Assembly: GCA_025769875.1 (NCBI GenBank)
Contig: JAGFNK010000144.1
Location: 48,406-112,405, forward strand
Source: Russula earlei
Taxonomy: Eukaryota; Basidiomycota; Agaricomycetes; Russulales; Russulaceae
Length of the DNA stretch: 64,000 nucleotides
Direction of reading: 5' to 3'
In this document: positions 12,086 to 22,586 of the stretch, in pieces
Numbering within the stretch: position 1 is the stretch's first letter
Layout of the letters: the number at the start of each line of letters is the position of its first letter
Notes under the pieces: model-generated
What the model was told of the DNA's origin: nothing
Database searches by the model: none
Seen by the model: the letters and a program-made list of their open reading frames with translations, nothing else
Program-made: the position numbers and the translations under genes

Positions 12086-15000
12086 ATGGACTCCTCAAGT
12101 AACCTAGATGCCACCACTGGAGATGTTCTGAGACTGCAGACGTTTCAGGTACTCGTGCATACTTTCCTGTGCCATCGGAACGACTGACTAACTGGAGTCC
12201 CAGGGCAAGTTCGATGTCAAAGATTTCATAGGTGCCTTTTCGGAGAAGCTCATAGCACAGTCTAAAGCGGACCCTGGACGTATGTTGGAAGGTTCTCTAA
12301 TTCTACGCCGTGCTCATGGACGTGATCCTCCTCACGCAGCATTCAATCCAAAGCCATTTATCAGCACGTTCGAGGAAGCCGTAGACCGCCTCATTGCGCT
12401 TCGGAAAGATGTCCAGGCCAAGACAGAGCAAATGGAGAAGAGTGTTATGGTTGCGGAGAGCGAGTACTCCAGGAAGATGTCTGACCTTAACCGTGGTTTT
12501 GAGGTATGTTTGAGCCTTCTCTTCATCTGCAAAGTTCATTTGAATGGTCACTAGGCAGTAGGTACATCGTTCACGTCTATGGAGGCGAAAATGAACGAAG
12601 TAGGGCGGACGGCTGGTCGCATAGGTGAGTCTTTGGGATCATCCCTCGTGTTACTCGATATGATGCTCACGTCCGTGCAGGCGAACAGCTCGAAACTGTG
12701 CACCTTCAACGCCAGAGGGCGCAGGCGGCCTACGATTTGATCAGCTACTACACGCAATTCTCCCGCGATGACACATCGAGAATAGATAACCTCAGAAAAG
12801 AAGGCAAGGACGGTCGGCATCAGGTCGCGATATTACTTCGACGGTTGGCCACACTCGCAAAAGAAATAGATTTGCCTACCGCAGAAAAGGTGATCAACGC
12901 TTTAAATACGTTGAGCGGTGACTGACTTCTCTATAGACCAGAGAAAATATCGATAGGTATTGTGAGAAGTTCGAAAAGGATATGCTCTACCTCTTTGACA
13001 AATGCTATCGAAAGGGTGACCCCAAAATGATGCACGTGGGTCCTATCGTCGTCCATACAGGCTGTCCCTGAGCGCCCTCCTGCAGCACTGCGCCCAGACC
13101 CTGCTTGATTTTAATGGCGGTGCTTCCTGCGTGCAAGTATACGTGAATCAGCATGACTTTTTTATCAACCGTGTCCAGAAGGACACGGAACGTGACGACA
13201 CCATTTTGTCAGTTTTTACGACGCTGTCACTGTGGCTGGGTTCTCATAGACATTCAGGTGGCGCTCCTTGGCCGACCCTGATACTATCCCACCAAAAAGC
13301 GAGTCGAGCCTGACAGAGTTACTCGATGAGATTCGAGGGACGGTTGGTCAGGAAGCACAGATCGTGCAGGCCGTGTTTCCGAATCCTTCCTTCGTAATGC
13401 AAGTCTTCTTACAGCGAGTATTCGCACAGTCGGTACGGTAAAATTACGCGTATAAGTCAATATGCTAAGACTGTCATCTAGATCCAACAACATATGGAGC
13501 AGCTCCTAACGCGTGCTGGCAACATGTCGGATATGGCGTTCTTGCGCGTCTTACAACTGGTCCACTTGCAGACATCTGTACTCGTTGAGGATCTCAAAAG
13601 TTATGATGTGCCCTCCACAACGCCGAAGTCTCCAGTGCAGAACATTGGTTTCTCACGTCCGTTAGGGGGGCCACCGCCGGCAGGACTAGGGGTGGCAAGT
13701 TCCTCTGCCATTAGCTCTATACTCGAGACAGCCATGGAGGAGCTTTTCGTTCCGTACACTGAGGGTCAACGTTACCTGGAGCGCGAGAGCAAAAATCTGA
13801 CGGAGCTCTATTCGGGTTATCTGTCCGTGTTTACCCGATTTCATGTAAATATACACATCGCCTTCTTCACTCTAACATTAATCACATTTCTCAACCCAGG
13901 AACGTGAGGAGAAGCTGATCAAGACGAAGGGATCGATGCTGGATCGCATGATGAATGCGACAACGACACCCGGTGCCTCTTCAACTTCCAAGGCTGCTGC
14001 CGCGATTATGCGCTTTGGGGGTATCGCCCCCTCGGATCGAGACAAGCTACTTGACGAGCAAATCAGTGAGGAAGACGGGCTACTCAACGTCAGGGTCGCC
14101 GAAACGATTTTGAAATGGCACGCGGAAGCCATTGGCAGATGTGCGGAGTTGAGCCCGCCTAATGACATGTGAGCGCGCAACCTTTTTTTTTTTTATCATT
14201 CTTCCCGGCCGCATGTTTACGGCTCGTTTAGCCCTAAGCACACCTTTGCCCTCTTTCGTACGTTGTCGGAAGGTATCGTCAGCGGATATATCGAAGTCGC
14301 AATCAATACGTGAGCGTTTTGTAACTTCTCGGCTTGCAGACCGCTTTACGTTGTCGCTCTCCGTAGAGCGACCGCGCGTTTGGAAGCCACGGACCATGCG
14401 AAATTTGAGCCCAGCTTGCAGCCGCTTTCCATACTCCGTTCGGTCGATCTCATCTGCCATCTTTGGCAGCAGTACGTCAACGTCGCGCTACTCCCGCTCG
14501 CTACTAGCTCCGTCGTGGTCCGCCGGGAAATGGTCGTGTTTAATAATCAAACCGTCAGTAAAGTTGAGGGCGCTGCGAACGCGCTTATGCAACGTCTGAT
14601 AGACGGTCAGAGGTTTCGTAGACGGTATGCATATTTGCGTGTGCTCATGTTGGCGCAGCGGTCGTCTCTTGGATATCCACGCAGCTCTTGAAGCAGAAAA
14701 AAACCGACTTCAAGCCCCGGAATGACGACGATTCGTTTGCGCGAGTCAACACGGATCCTTGTATCGGGTGTTGTGACATCCTTGAGAAAGTAGGCATTGC
14801 GGCAAAGCAAAACCTAAGCGGCAAGAACCTGGAGATATTCTTGACGGAAGTCGGTGTAGCCTTCCACAGGTGCGGGTTTCACTTTCACGATGTTGTCGTA
14901 GATGTTATCTTTATCCCCGACTCTAGCCAATTGCTCGAGCACCTTCGTAAATTCCCCGTCAGCGCCACCGGAGGTTTGATGCTCGCTAAGTGCGTTCAAA

Positions 15001-15477
15001 CGCTGGCGTTCGGATGGAACCCCCTGACCGAGCTACTCTGTCAGGGATCTAAAATTATATCAAGACACAATCGCCACCTTTTCCATTCCCGCACTCCACG
15101 AACGTTTCGAGTTCATCCGACAATTGGGGAATACATTCCTCGTGCAACCGGAGATCTTGAAGTCATACATAACGGAAAATTACCTGGGCCGCATTGAACC
15201 CGCCCTACTGCGACCATATCTGGCGCAGCGCAGCGATTGGGGCCACGTAGAGAAAGGCTTCTCAGACGACACTGAGGACGTCGCCGGGAGGACTGGCGCG
15301 AAGGGTCTTCGTGACCGCTTCGGCATGGGTCGTTTGAGCATGATGATGAAAGACCTAGAGGGGTTACGCATCGGAGATAGTGTGCAAATGGGGATGCAAG
15401 CACTGCCGTCGGGAATCGCGCAGGGATTCTCAAGATCATCGCGAGCTTTCGGACGCGGGGATAGTTCCGCGTCGTAG
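12086..15477 (+). CDS. SEC10: exocyst complex component Sec10
   Basis: Start ATG at 12086 (MDSSSNLDATTGDVLRLQTF), intron 12149-12203, then GKFDVKDFIGAFSEKLIAQS and a further intron to FNPKPFISTFEEAVDRLIAL. Strong Sec10 landmarks follow: KTEQMEKSVMVAESEYSRKM, MEAKMNEVGRTAGRIGEQLE, RENIDRYCEKFEKDMLYLFD and QTLLDFNGGASCVQVYVNQH. The C-terminal part is helical and ends in a Ser/Arg/Gly tail (SSRAFGRGDSSAS). The N-terminal coiled coil (about residues 70-160) binds other exocyst subunits; the complex tethers secretory vesicles at hyphal tips and septa. Eight or more introns; middle borders are approximate. The stop lies 93 bp from the convergent hydratase stop. Confidence 0.92.
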
Positions 15478-15570
15478 TTGGGGGACACTGTATGATGAAT
15501 TCTCGAGCTTTATGGTTTGATCGCATACATAGCAGACATGCAGACGGGACACAGGGCTATAATGTATTAT

Positions 15571-16805
15571 CTATTCACCTTTAAATACGGGTTTCCTTTT
15601 ATCCTTAAACGCCTGCAAGGCTTCTTCACGGTCCTTTGTCTGCAATAATGGCTCATATGCGGCTCTTTCAAAGTCCAACCCTGCGACAAGCCCTCTAGCG
15701 TGATGCGTATGGGGTCAGCAGGCGCCGGCGGCGACTCACCTGGTTCAAGAGAGAGTTCCAGAGCTCTGGAAATAGCCAGCTTTGCCGACCGTAGGGCGAG
15801 GGGGGCTTCGGGACCGAAAGATGTCCGTGATCGTTGAAGTATGCGCGAAAGGAAAACACACCGTTCGCAGCGATTTCCTCCGCAAGGGTCAAGGCGCGAT
15901 CCGTGGCCGATGCGCCCTTTTCTGACACGTAATCTACGAGTCCTGCGAGGGGGTCAGGCGTCAAAACTTGGAAGGAGAACCCGCGATCGATAACGCGCAC
16001 CCAGCTCCTCGGCCTCAGCTGCGGTCAACGAGCGACCGGTAAATATGATATCTTTGGCCTTGGACAGACCGAGGATGCGCGTGGCGCGCTGAGTGCCGCC
16101 CGCGCCGGGTATTATACCGAGCTTGGTCTCGGGGAGACCGATCTTGGTGACCGAGTGGGCTTTGTCAGGGGGGGGGGGGGGGGGGGGGGGGGGAGAAGAC
16201 TACGTTCAGGATCCGATCCTTTTTTTTTTCGTTAGCCTAGGGACCGCCACATACCTGCCACGCGTAAATCGCACGCGAGGGCGAGCTCGAGCCCGCCGCC
16301 GAGCGCGGGGCCGTCGATGGCCGCGACGGTGGGCATGGGCAGGCTCTCGAGTTTGCCGAGCGCGGTGCGCAGGTCGGCGAGGAATTTGGAGACCTGGCCC
16401 TTGGACATGCCCCGTCGCTCTGCCAGATCGGCTCCGGAGCAGAACGAGCCGGGAGTGGAGGAGTTCAGGACGAGGACGCGGACGGAGTCGTCGAAGCGGA
16501 CGGCGTCCAGGCAGTCGGTGAGTTGCTAAATAGTGGTGGTAGTAGTGGTAGTAGTAATAGTAGGTGGATAGATCGTCAGGGGAGGAAGGGGGGGGGGGGG
16601 GGACGCGTACCTTGAGCAGTTGGAGAGAGATCGCGTTCTTCGCGTGCGGACGGTTCAGGGAGAGGGTGGTGACGCCCGGATGGGACGGCAGAGACTGAAG
16701 AAAGGCCTCATGGGTGTTGACGGCAGAGATGAACCTCCGGATGGTGGGTGTGCTGTGCTTGACAGCCCTGACGAGAGAGGTGTGAAGTGCTTTGAGGAGC
16801 GACAT
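15571..16805 (-). CDS. mitochondrial enoyl-CoA hydratase, methylglutaconyl-CoA hydratase type
   Basis: Exons: 16611-16805, 16255-16525, 16001-16159, an exon ending at 15942, and further small exons to the stop at 15573-15571. The first 30 residues ([20 protein letters not shown]) are basic and Ser/Thr-rich, fitting a mitochondrial presequence. Crotonase-fold motifs: [27 protein letters not shown] (first oxyanion-hole Ala/Gly), [17 protein letters not shown] (second oxyanion Gly) and [18 protein letters not shown], which is diagnostic of the AUH subgroup. The C-terminus reads [23 protein letters not shown] hydrates 3-methylglutaconyl-CoA in leucine breakdown; substrate choice cannot be proven from sequence. 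Two introns contain pure G tracts: 26 G at 16168-16193 and 15 G at 16588-16602. Confidence 0.88.
16168..16193. repeat. 26-bp poly-G tract in an intron
   Basis: Uninterrupted run of G on the + strand, i.e. poly-C in the transcript of the hydratase gene, in the pyrimidine-rich zone just upstream of the exon 3 acceptor at 16160-16161. Confidence 0.95.
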
Positions 16806-17102
16806 GAGATGCAGCGGCAGCGCTACGTTTCGTCATCGCTGGTTGGCCAGAGCGGAAGCTGCATCTTACTATACGTGCTGTGGGTTTGCGAGTGAAGGAT
16901 CTTACCCTATAACTAATTACTTGTGGACTTGGCACTTCACAGCAGCACTGTGTATGCTCATGCGTGGAGGGAGTGATAAACCTAGATTACAGTACGCTGT
17001 CTGTAACCATTACTGTCACTGTTGGTGCACAGTCAAGCGTATCTCGCCCTCAACGGCAGTCTGACTGACGTGGGACAAACCCGCTCTGGAGACGACGACT
17101 CG
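16806..17102. promoter_or_regulatory. shared divergent promoter region
   Basis: 297 bp between the starts of the hydratase (-) and the inositol phosphate kinase (+). No specific element recognised. An in-frame upstream ATG at 17022 could extend the kinase by 27 residues. Confidence 0.4.
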
Positions 17103-18294
17103 ATGGCTGACAATGACGCCGCCCATCCAAACTCAAGCGAACTACATTCGTTGGCGTATCAAGTGGGCGGGCACGCGGGGATCCAGGTCATAGGAGACGG
17201 CGCCCTGATCGTCAAGGCTGCTTTGCCCGTTGAGCTTCAGTTTTATCAAAGCATCCAGGCCGATTCCGCGCTGGCTTCCCTACGCCAATGGGTCCCCACG
17301 TACATTGGTACGTTACGCTTGGAGGGCCAGAACACGGCGGAGGGACTCGCAAGTGTCGACGGGGTCCCTGATCACGAAAAAGATGAGTGTTCTCTGCACC
17401 ATTGCTTCCAAGGCTGACAAACGTGTCCTACTAATTACAGATGATAGTTATCGAGAACGTCGCGCACGGATTTCGAAAGCCAAATATCCTGGACATAAAG
17501 CTAGGCACGGTGCTCTACGACGAGGACGCCACGCCAGAGAAAAGAGAACGGATGGAGAAGCAAGCGAGGGAAACGACCTCCGCGGAAACGGGAATTCGTC
17601 TGACGGGCTTTCAGGTAAACACACGAACTCATCTATTCGAACGATGGCTGGCCTGAGCACCCACGCAACGCGGCCGCACTGCAGCTTTTTGGCAATGAAT
17701 CATCAGAACCCCTCGTCGTTCCGAAAGATTATGGGAAATCGCTTCGCGCTACGGAGCTTCATGCAGGAATCGCACGGTTCTTCCCGGTCCATGATTCGAT
17801 GATGTGAGAGGGAAACGTGTCACCCATGCCCTCGATGCCATTATCTCACGCCTACCCGTGCTTTCAGCGGTTTGCCGGGCGCCGACCCAGGCGGACGAAT
17901 GGACGTCGGGCTGCCCGAAACGCTCCTCGTGCCGATTTTGAGGATCATCCGAAAGAGTGTTCAAGAGATCCGAGACATTTTGAGTAGGATCGAGCTGCGC
18001 ATGGTGGGGTGTAGCCTCTTGATAGTTTACGAAGGGGACTGGAGCCGGGCGGAGAGAAGCGTGGAATGGCTGGGCAAAGAGGAGGAGTGTGTGAGTAGCG
18101 GGGAGGATGAGGATGAGGATGAGGATGAGGAGGATAGCGAGGAGGATGGAGGGACCGATTGGCCGTGCGCGGTGAGACTGATTGACTTTGCGCACACGCG
18201 AGTTGTAGGCGGGGAAGGACCGGACCGGGGAGTGCTTCGAGGAGTCGACACCGTTCTCGGGTTGCTCGACGGCAGAATACGGTCGCTGATGTGA
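17103..18294 (+). CDS. inositol polyphosphate kinase (IPMK/Arg82 type)
   Basis: Inositol polyphosphate kinase family. The substrate-binding PxxxDxKxG motif is PNILDIKLGTVLYDEDATP (second exon, from 17441), the distal motif is MVGCSLLIVYEGD and the Mg-binding site is LIDFAHT. N-terminal part: LAYQVGGHAGIQVIGDGALI and QFYQSIQ, then a splice (donor near 17360) to MIVIENVAHGFRKP. Between the S-L-L motif and DFAHT lies an acidic insert encoded by a GAT/GAG repeat (18105-18150, EDEDEDEDEE), as in yeast Arg82, where such a stretch is used in nuclear functions. The size and short lobes suit a multikinase making IP4/IP5 rather than Kcs1-type IP6 kinase. Start 17103 chosen; 17022 is possible. Only 25 bp separate its stop from the next ATG. 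Confidence 0.87.
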
Positions 18295-18319
18295 CGTCAC
18301 CTTGTTCTACACCAACAAC

Positions 18320-20087
18320 ATGTCTACCCTCATCGAAGAACGAATGCACTCCCTCGTCAGTCCCTCCCCTCCCTTATCACCCACATGTCACTCACCCCTC
18401 TTCAAAGGATCCCTTCTCTGCCGCTGAATCTGCCATTGCTATTCAAATGGAAAGAATGCGCGCTGCCGAGGCAGTCGCAGCAAGAGACGTTATTGCCCAA
18501 CATCTCTCCTTGGCCTGTAGATCTATCCGCGACAAGTCCGCTATAATCGACACTCTTCGCCAACAAAACAAGCACCTGGAGGATGTCCTCAAGGAACATA
18601 CCTCGCCACATGAGCTTCCCAATTCTCTCCTCGCGCTCCCATCCGAGGTGCCAACCCCTGCAGGCCAGGAAACACCCTCTGTGATAATGATGGCTGACAA
18701 CCCAAAAACCGAGAGCAGTGCTCCGAAAGGGTCTCCTTTGTCAAACACCGCCGTCGAAGAAGAGCCTCCTAAATACGAAGTAACCGAGGCTGTCTCACAG
18801 GTATGGTAAAACGTCTCTACGATTTGGACAGCTCTCTATTCAGCATCCCAAGACTCCCGAGGGTGAAACGCCATCCACTCGTCAGGATGCGTTACGTCTC
18901 CTCCGCGAGGCAACGTTCAACAGTCTCGCTAGAGTCAATTCCCCCAGAGTGGACACACCAGACACCCCGGCGACCCCAAAGATGATCGTCTCCGATCTTA
19001 ATGACCTAGATATCAAGGTTTGTTTCGTCGTGTCTCATCTCTCCTTTGCTGTCATGGGGCCTATCAGGTTGTCGCTGACCCCCATTCCGAGCACCCTCGG
19101 GCGGAAGAGTCTATCGCGGCAAGGCATGCAATCCTAGCCGCGCTTCCTCTTCCCCCTGGAATACCGTCAGATGCTCTGAGGCCCATTTTGATACCTTCTG
19201 CACACACGCTGCAAGAATTCTTTGCATGTGCGGCTGGGGTGGGTTTCCTCTCCTAGAATTTGACCTTTATTCATCTAGGCTACAGCCCCTCAGAGCCGCG
19301 TATGAGTGACGACATTTAATCGATTGCAACTCGTTCATTGACCTTCCAATCTACAGACTTGCAAACCATCGGATATTCCAGCAGTCAACCACAAATTGGT
19401 GTCCCGAGCGCGAGGAACACGGATATTTTCTGACCCCTTTATTCAAGTGTGCTACAAACCCGCGAGTCTCAACCGCCCATTGTTGGACGATGGTCGATGT
19501 CATCTCAAAGTTGGACAAACCTACAGGTATTCAAGAATTCCGCCTGTAGACGTGCAGTCATTCACTAACATTGTGTAGAGTGTTTCTACAACAAGGATGG
19601 GAAGTGGTATTATGCTGGGGTGTATAGAGCAATTAGACTGGACGACCTTACGACAAAAGAATTTGAGCAGCTTTCGACTGAGGCAAGTGACCATAATCCC
19701 CTACTTTCCCTGGCTTTGTTCCAACCAGTGCATTCACGATAGACGACGCAATCTCTCGTCAAAGAGACACTGGCTGGACGCAAGAACGTGTCTCCTCAGA
19801 CAGTCTATGAAACATCTCAATTATACTTGGCTGGTGCTCTAAAGATCGCTTGTGTTGGTTTGCAATGCGTTGGGTTCAACAATCTGCTTTACAGGACTAT
19901 CCTCGATCAAGCAACGAGGTGTGCACAAACTGGCCGTTGGCGTAGTCCGTTTGGCTTTGATCTCTGTCTGAACTCGGATGCTGGCTTGACTCCGCGGCTG
20001 TTCTCTCTTCCTGGTACACCTATTCATCGGCCCTGTGACGCCGATAACGCAAACAATCTTGGCGGCGAGGTTTGCAAGACTAGATAG
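18320..20087 (+). CDS. conserved basidiomycete protein (DUF6697-like, tentative)
   Basis: Exon 1 18320-18355 (MSTLIEERMHSL), exon 2 18408-18800 beginning DPFSAAESAIAIQMERMRAA, a coiled coil of about 60 residues (MERMRAAEAVAARDVIAQHL, then IDTLRQQNKHLEDVLKEH). A disordered middle with TPEGETPSTRQDALRLLREA follows. The conserved C-terminal domain reads EHGYFLTPLFKCATNPRV, AHCWTMVDVISKLDKPT, ECFYNKDGKWYYAGVYRAIR and ETLAGRKNVSPQTVYETSQL, then ALKIACVGLQCVGFN. I recall this domain from basidiomycete proteins of unknown function and believe it is DUF6697; unverified. The intron 19683-19742 appears to use a GC donor. No catalytic motif is visible. The start is 25 bp after the kinase stop. Confidence 0.65.
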
Positions 20088-20588
20088 ACTGTTCCCAGAC
20101 TGGACAGATGCATACGCCTTGAACGATCCTACGTGTACTCTTTTGTTTCGAGGACCTGGAGCTTGTAATCTTGTCGCATACCAACTCGTTTAATGTAATT
20201 TTTTGGCTGGCTTTGTCCGAAACTACGTCCTGTGGCACCCGGCAACCAGACAGTGAAGTGACTGATAAGAGAGTCGTCTTGTCGCCCCGATTCATCTTTT
20301 CGGGTTTCATACTGCCGGGCGTGCATTTGCAATGCCCTTGGGTGAGTACTGTTCCTTGTTCCCTTCCCTAAGAGGACATGGACAGCAACGTTCCACAAGG
20401 CTCAGCTCAGCGATCGGCCAAGCTATCGTCGTCCTGCGAGCCCTTGGCCAAACGCATGAAGTAGTCGATCATCACCGAACCTTGTCAGCCTCACTCGACT
20501 TTCTATATTTATTGTTTCAGTCCCAGCGTTTCATTCAAAACCGCGTCCCACATCCTCTTCCTCTTCATCGCGTACATCATTTCCGAGT
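20088..20588. other. intergenic region
   Basis: 501 bp between two + strand genes. It should carry the 3' UTR of the upstream gene and the promoter of the BTB gene. No further gene supported. Confidence 0.45.
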
Positions 20589-22041
20589 ATGGTCGAGAAA
20601 CCAGCACTGTCGATCCCCGCTTTTCTTCCCGTCGAGGAGCGGCATCACTACACTGCTGACTTCCCATTCCGCGTGTGTCAGGATTTCTGGTTCTCCGACG
20701 GGAACGTGATCCTTTCCGCTGGACCCTTCGCATTCAAAGTCCATCGTGGCCAATTGGAACGTCATGCGGAAATATTTCAGACGATGCTATCCATGCCCCA
20801 ACCCGACAATGCTGATAGCACCATTCATCTCTGCGACTCGCCGACCGACGTGTATCATCTGTTGAGGGCTCTATATGACGGACTGTAAGAGGCAAAAAAA
20901 GCAACCTTTATCATTCCTTTTATCTTGGGTCTCATTATCTCCCAGATTGATTGGCTGACTGCTGCTGCGTGTTGGGCGCAGGTACTTCCGCCAGCCGTTC
21001 GTGCAAGACTTCCCCTTCCTCTCCTCCGTCCTCCGTCTATCGTGCAAGTACTTCATCTGCATCCCGCGCCGACAGTGTCTGGAGCGCCTGCAGAGCTACT
21101 TCCCCACGACGCTCGCGGACTGGGACCGCCGCGAACGCATGTCCCTCGGGCCCGATGGCCACTACGACCCGCGCCGCGAAATCCCATCGCCGATCCACGT
21201 CATCAACCTCGCGCGCGAGCTCAACGTCGGCTCCGTCCTCCCCGCCGCCTTCTACGACCTCGCCCGCTACGGCACGTCCAAGACGGCAAGCGGCACCGAG
21301 CCGCTCCCGCGCCTCGTCCTCGAAATCCCCAGCGGCGAGAACAGCCCCGCGTCCGCCGCCGCCGCCGCCGCCACCACCACCAACACCGGCGCGCCCGCGC
21401 CCGCTTCGTCGTTCCCGCCGTTCCCGCACCCTTCGTCATCCTCACCATCGTCGCCTTCTTCCGCCTCGTCCTCCCCTTCGTCCTCGTCCTCGTCCTCGTC
21501 CTCCTCCTCCGCAGCATACACGATGACAACGGACGGCGCTCACGCGCCCTGGCCGCACCCCGCGTCGTCGCCGCTGCTCGTGCAGGACACGACGCCGGTC
21601 CGACTCTCGCACGACGACCTCGTGCTGACCTTCCGCGGGCGCGAGACGCTGCAGCGCTCCGTGGCGCGCTTCCTCGACGCGCAGGTGAAGAACCGCGCGC
21701 CCGCGGCGGGGTGCACGGGCGGGCAGGCGTGCCGCGACGCGTTCTACTTCATCGCGCTGAACACGCTGCGCGCCGTGAGCGGCATCGCCGCGGGGCGCGA
21801 CGGAGACCCGCTGTTCACGCTCGGCCAGATGATCGACATGCTGCACCACACCGAGTGGGTCGACGGCCAGTACCTGCGCGGCCTGCCCATGTGCCGCAGG
21901 TGTCGCCAGGCGTTCATCCCCGCCGTGCACGCCGGGCGTCAGGAGATCTGGGACCAGGTCCCGGCGTGGTTCGGGCTGGAATCGTACGATGTTTTGAAGG
22001 CGCGGGATGAGGAACTCAATGAGCGCGACATGTACCCCTGA
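20589..22041 (+). CDS. BTB/POZ domain protein
   Basis: Two exons (20589-20884, 20982-22041). The BTB core is FWFSDGNVILSAGPFAFKVH, RGQLERHAEIFQTMLSM, then IHLCDSPTDVYHLLRALYDG spliced to LYFRQPF and LSSVLRLSCKYFICIPRRQC, followed by LADWDRRER. This layout matches the large basidiomycete family of BTB proteins of unknown target. Downstream of about residue 190 lies a low-complexity insert: an Ala/Thr run, then a Ser run of over 30 residues encoded by TCG/TCC repeats (21430-21520). A conserved C-terminal part follows (ACRDAFYFIALNTLRAVSGI, CRRCRQAF). GC content of exon 2 is much higher than in neighbouring genes, so other frames are spuriously open for over 300 codons. Confidence 0.85.
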
Positions 22042-22586
22042 TTCGATGTGCAATCATTTCGTTATCAATTTCATCTTTGCTTCCCCTGGTTGGTGAGAAT
22101 AGAAGACATATCAGGCCCTGCCTCAAGGCACGAACACCCTTTTAGAACTTATCTTTTACTTGGAGCATCAGCCACTCCTGGGAAGTTCCAAATACGTCAC
22201 GGTCGGTGGGTGGAGAAATATTGGGATCACACAAGACATTGACCACATTCATAGCTCAATGTGACGCTACATACATGCGTGAGATATGTTCCCACCGAAG
22301 GGTTCCAGATTGCTCGACGTGTCAATAGAGACAGTGACAGGATGATTGAGGCGCTATACGAAATGCGCGAAACGTGATGTGGGCGTAACCGCAAGGAAGG
22401 CCTCCAGTCACCTCTATCTAGTTATCAATAGAATAGAAGGTGTAGTAAATAAGTACATAGATATAGCAACAATATAGGCAAGGTTCCCTAAACAAATTGA
22501 CCAACCAACGAAATTACTCTTGCGTCGGTATCAGGAACCAAAGAGACGAATAAAAGCATAGAGGTATATAGTCAAGGATATAACTA
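22042..22586. other. convergent intergenic region
   Basis: 545 bp between the stops of two facing genes. The part from 22420 to 22590 is AT-rich. I see no ORF or RNA gene here. Confidence 0.45.

Noticed and set aside
20925..22053. Long alternative ORFs (361 codons on +, 203 codons on -) over the BTB gene
   Set aside because: They follow from the very high GC content; they are Arg/Pro/Ala-rich without motifs, while the third frame carries the BTB protein.
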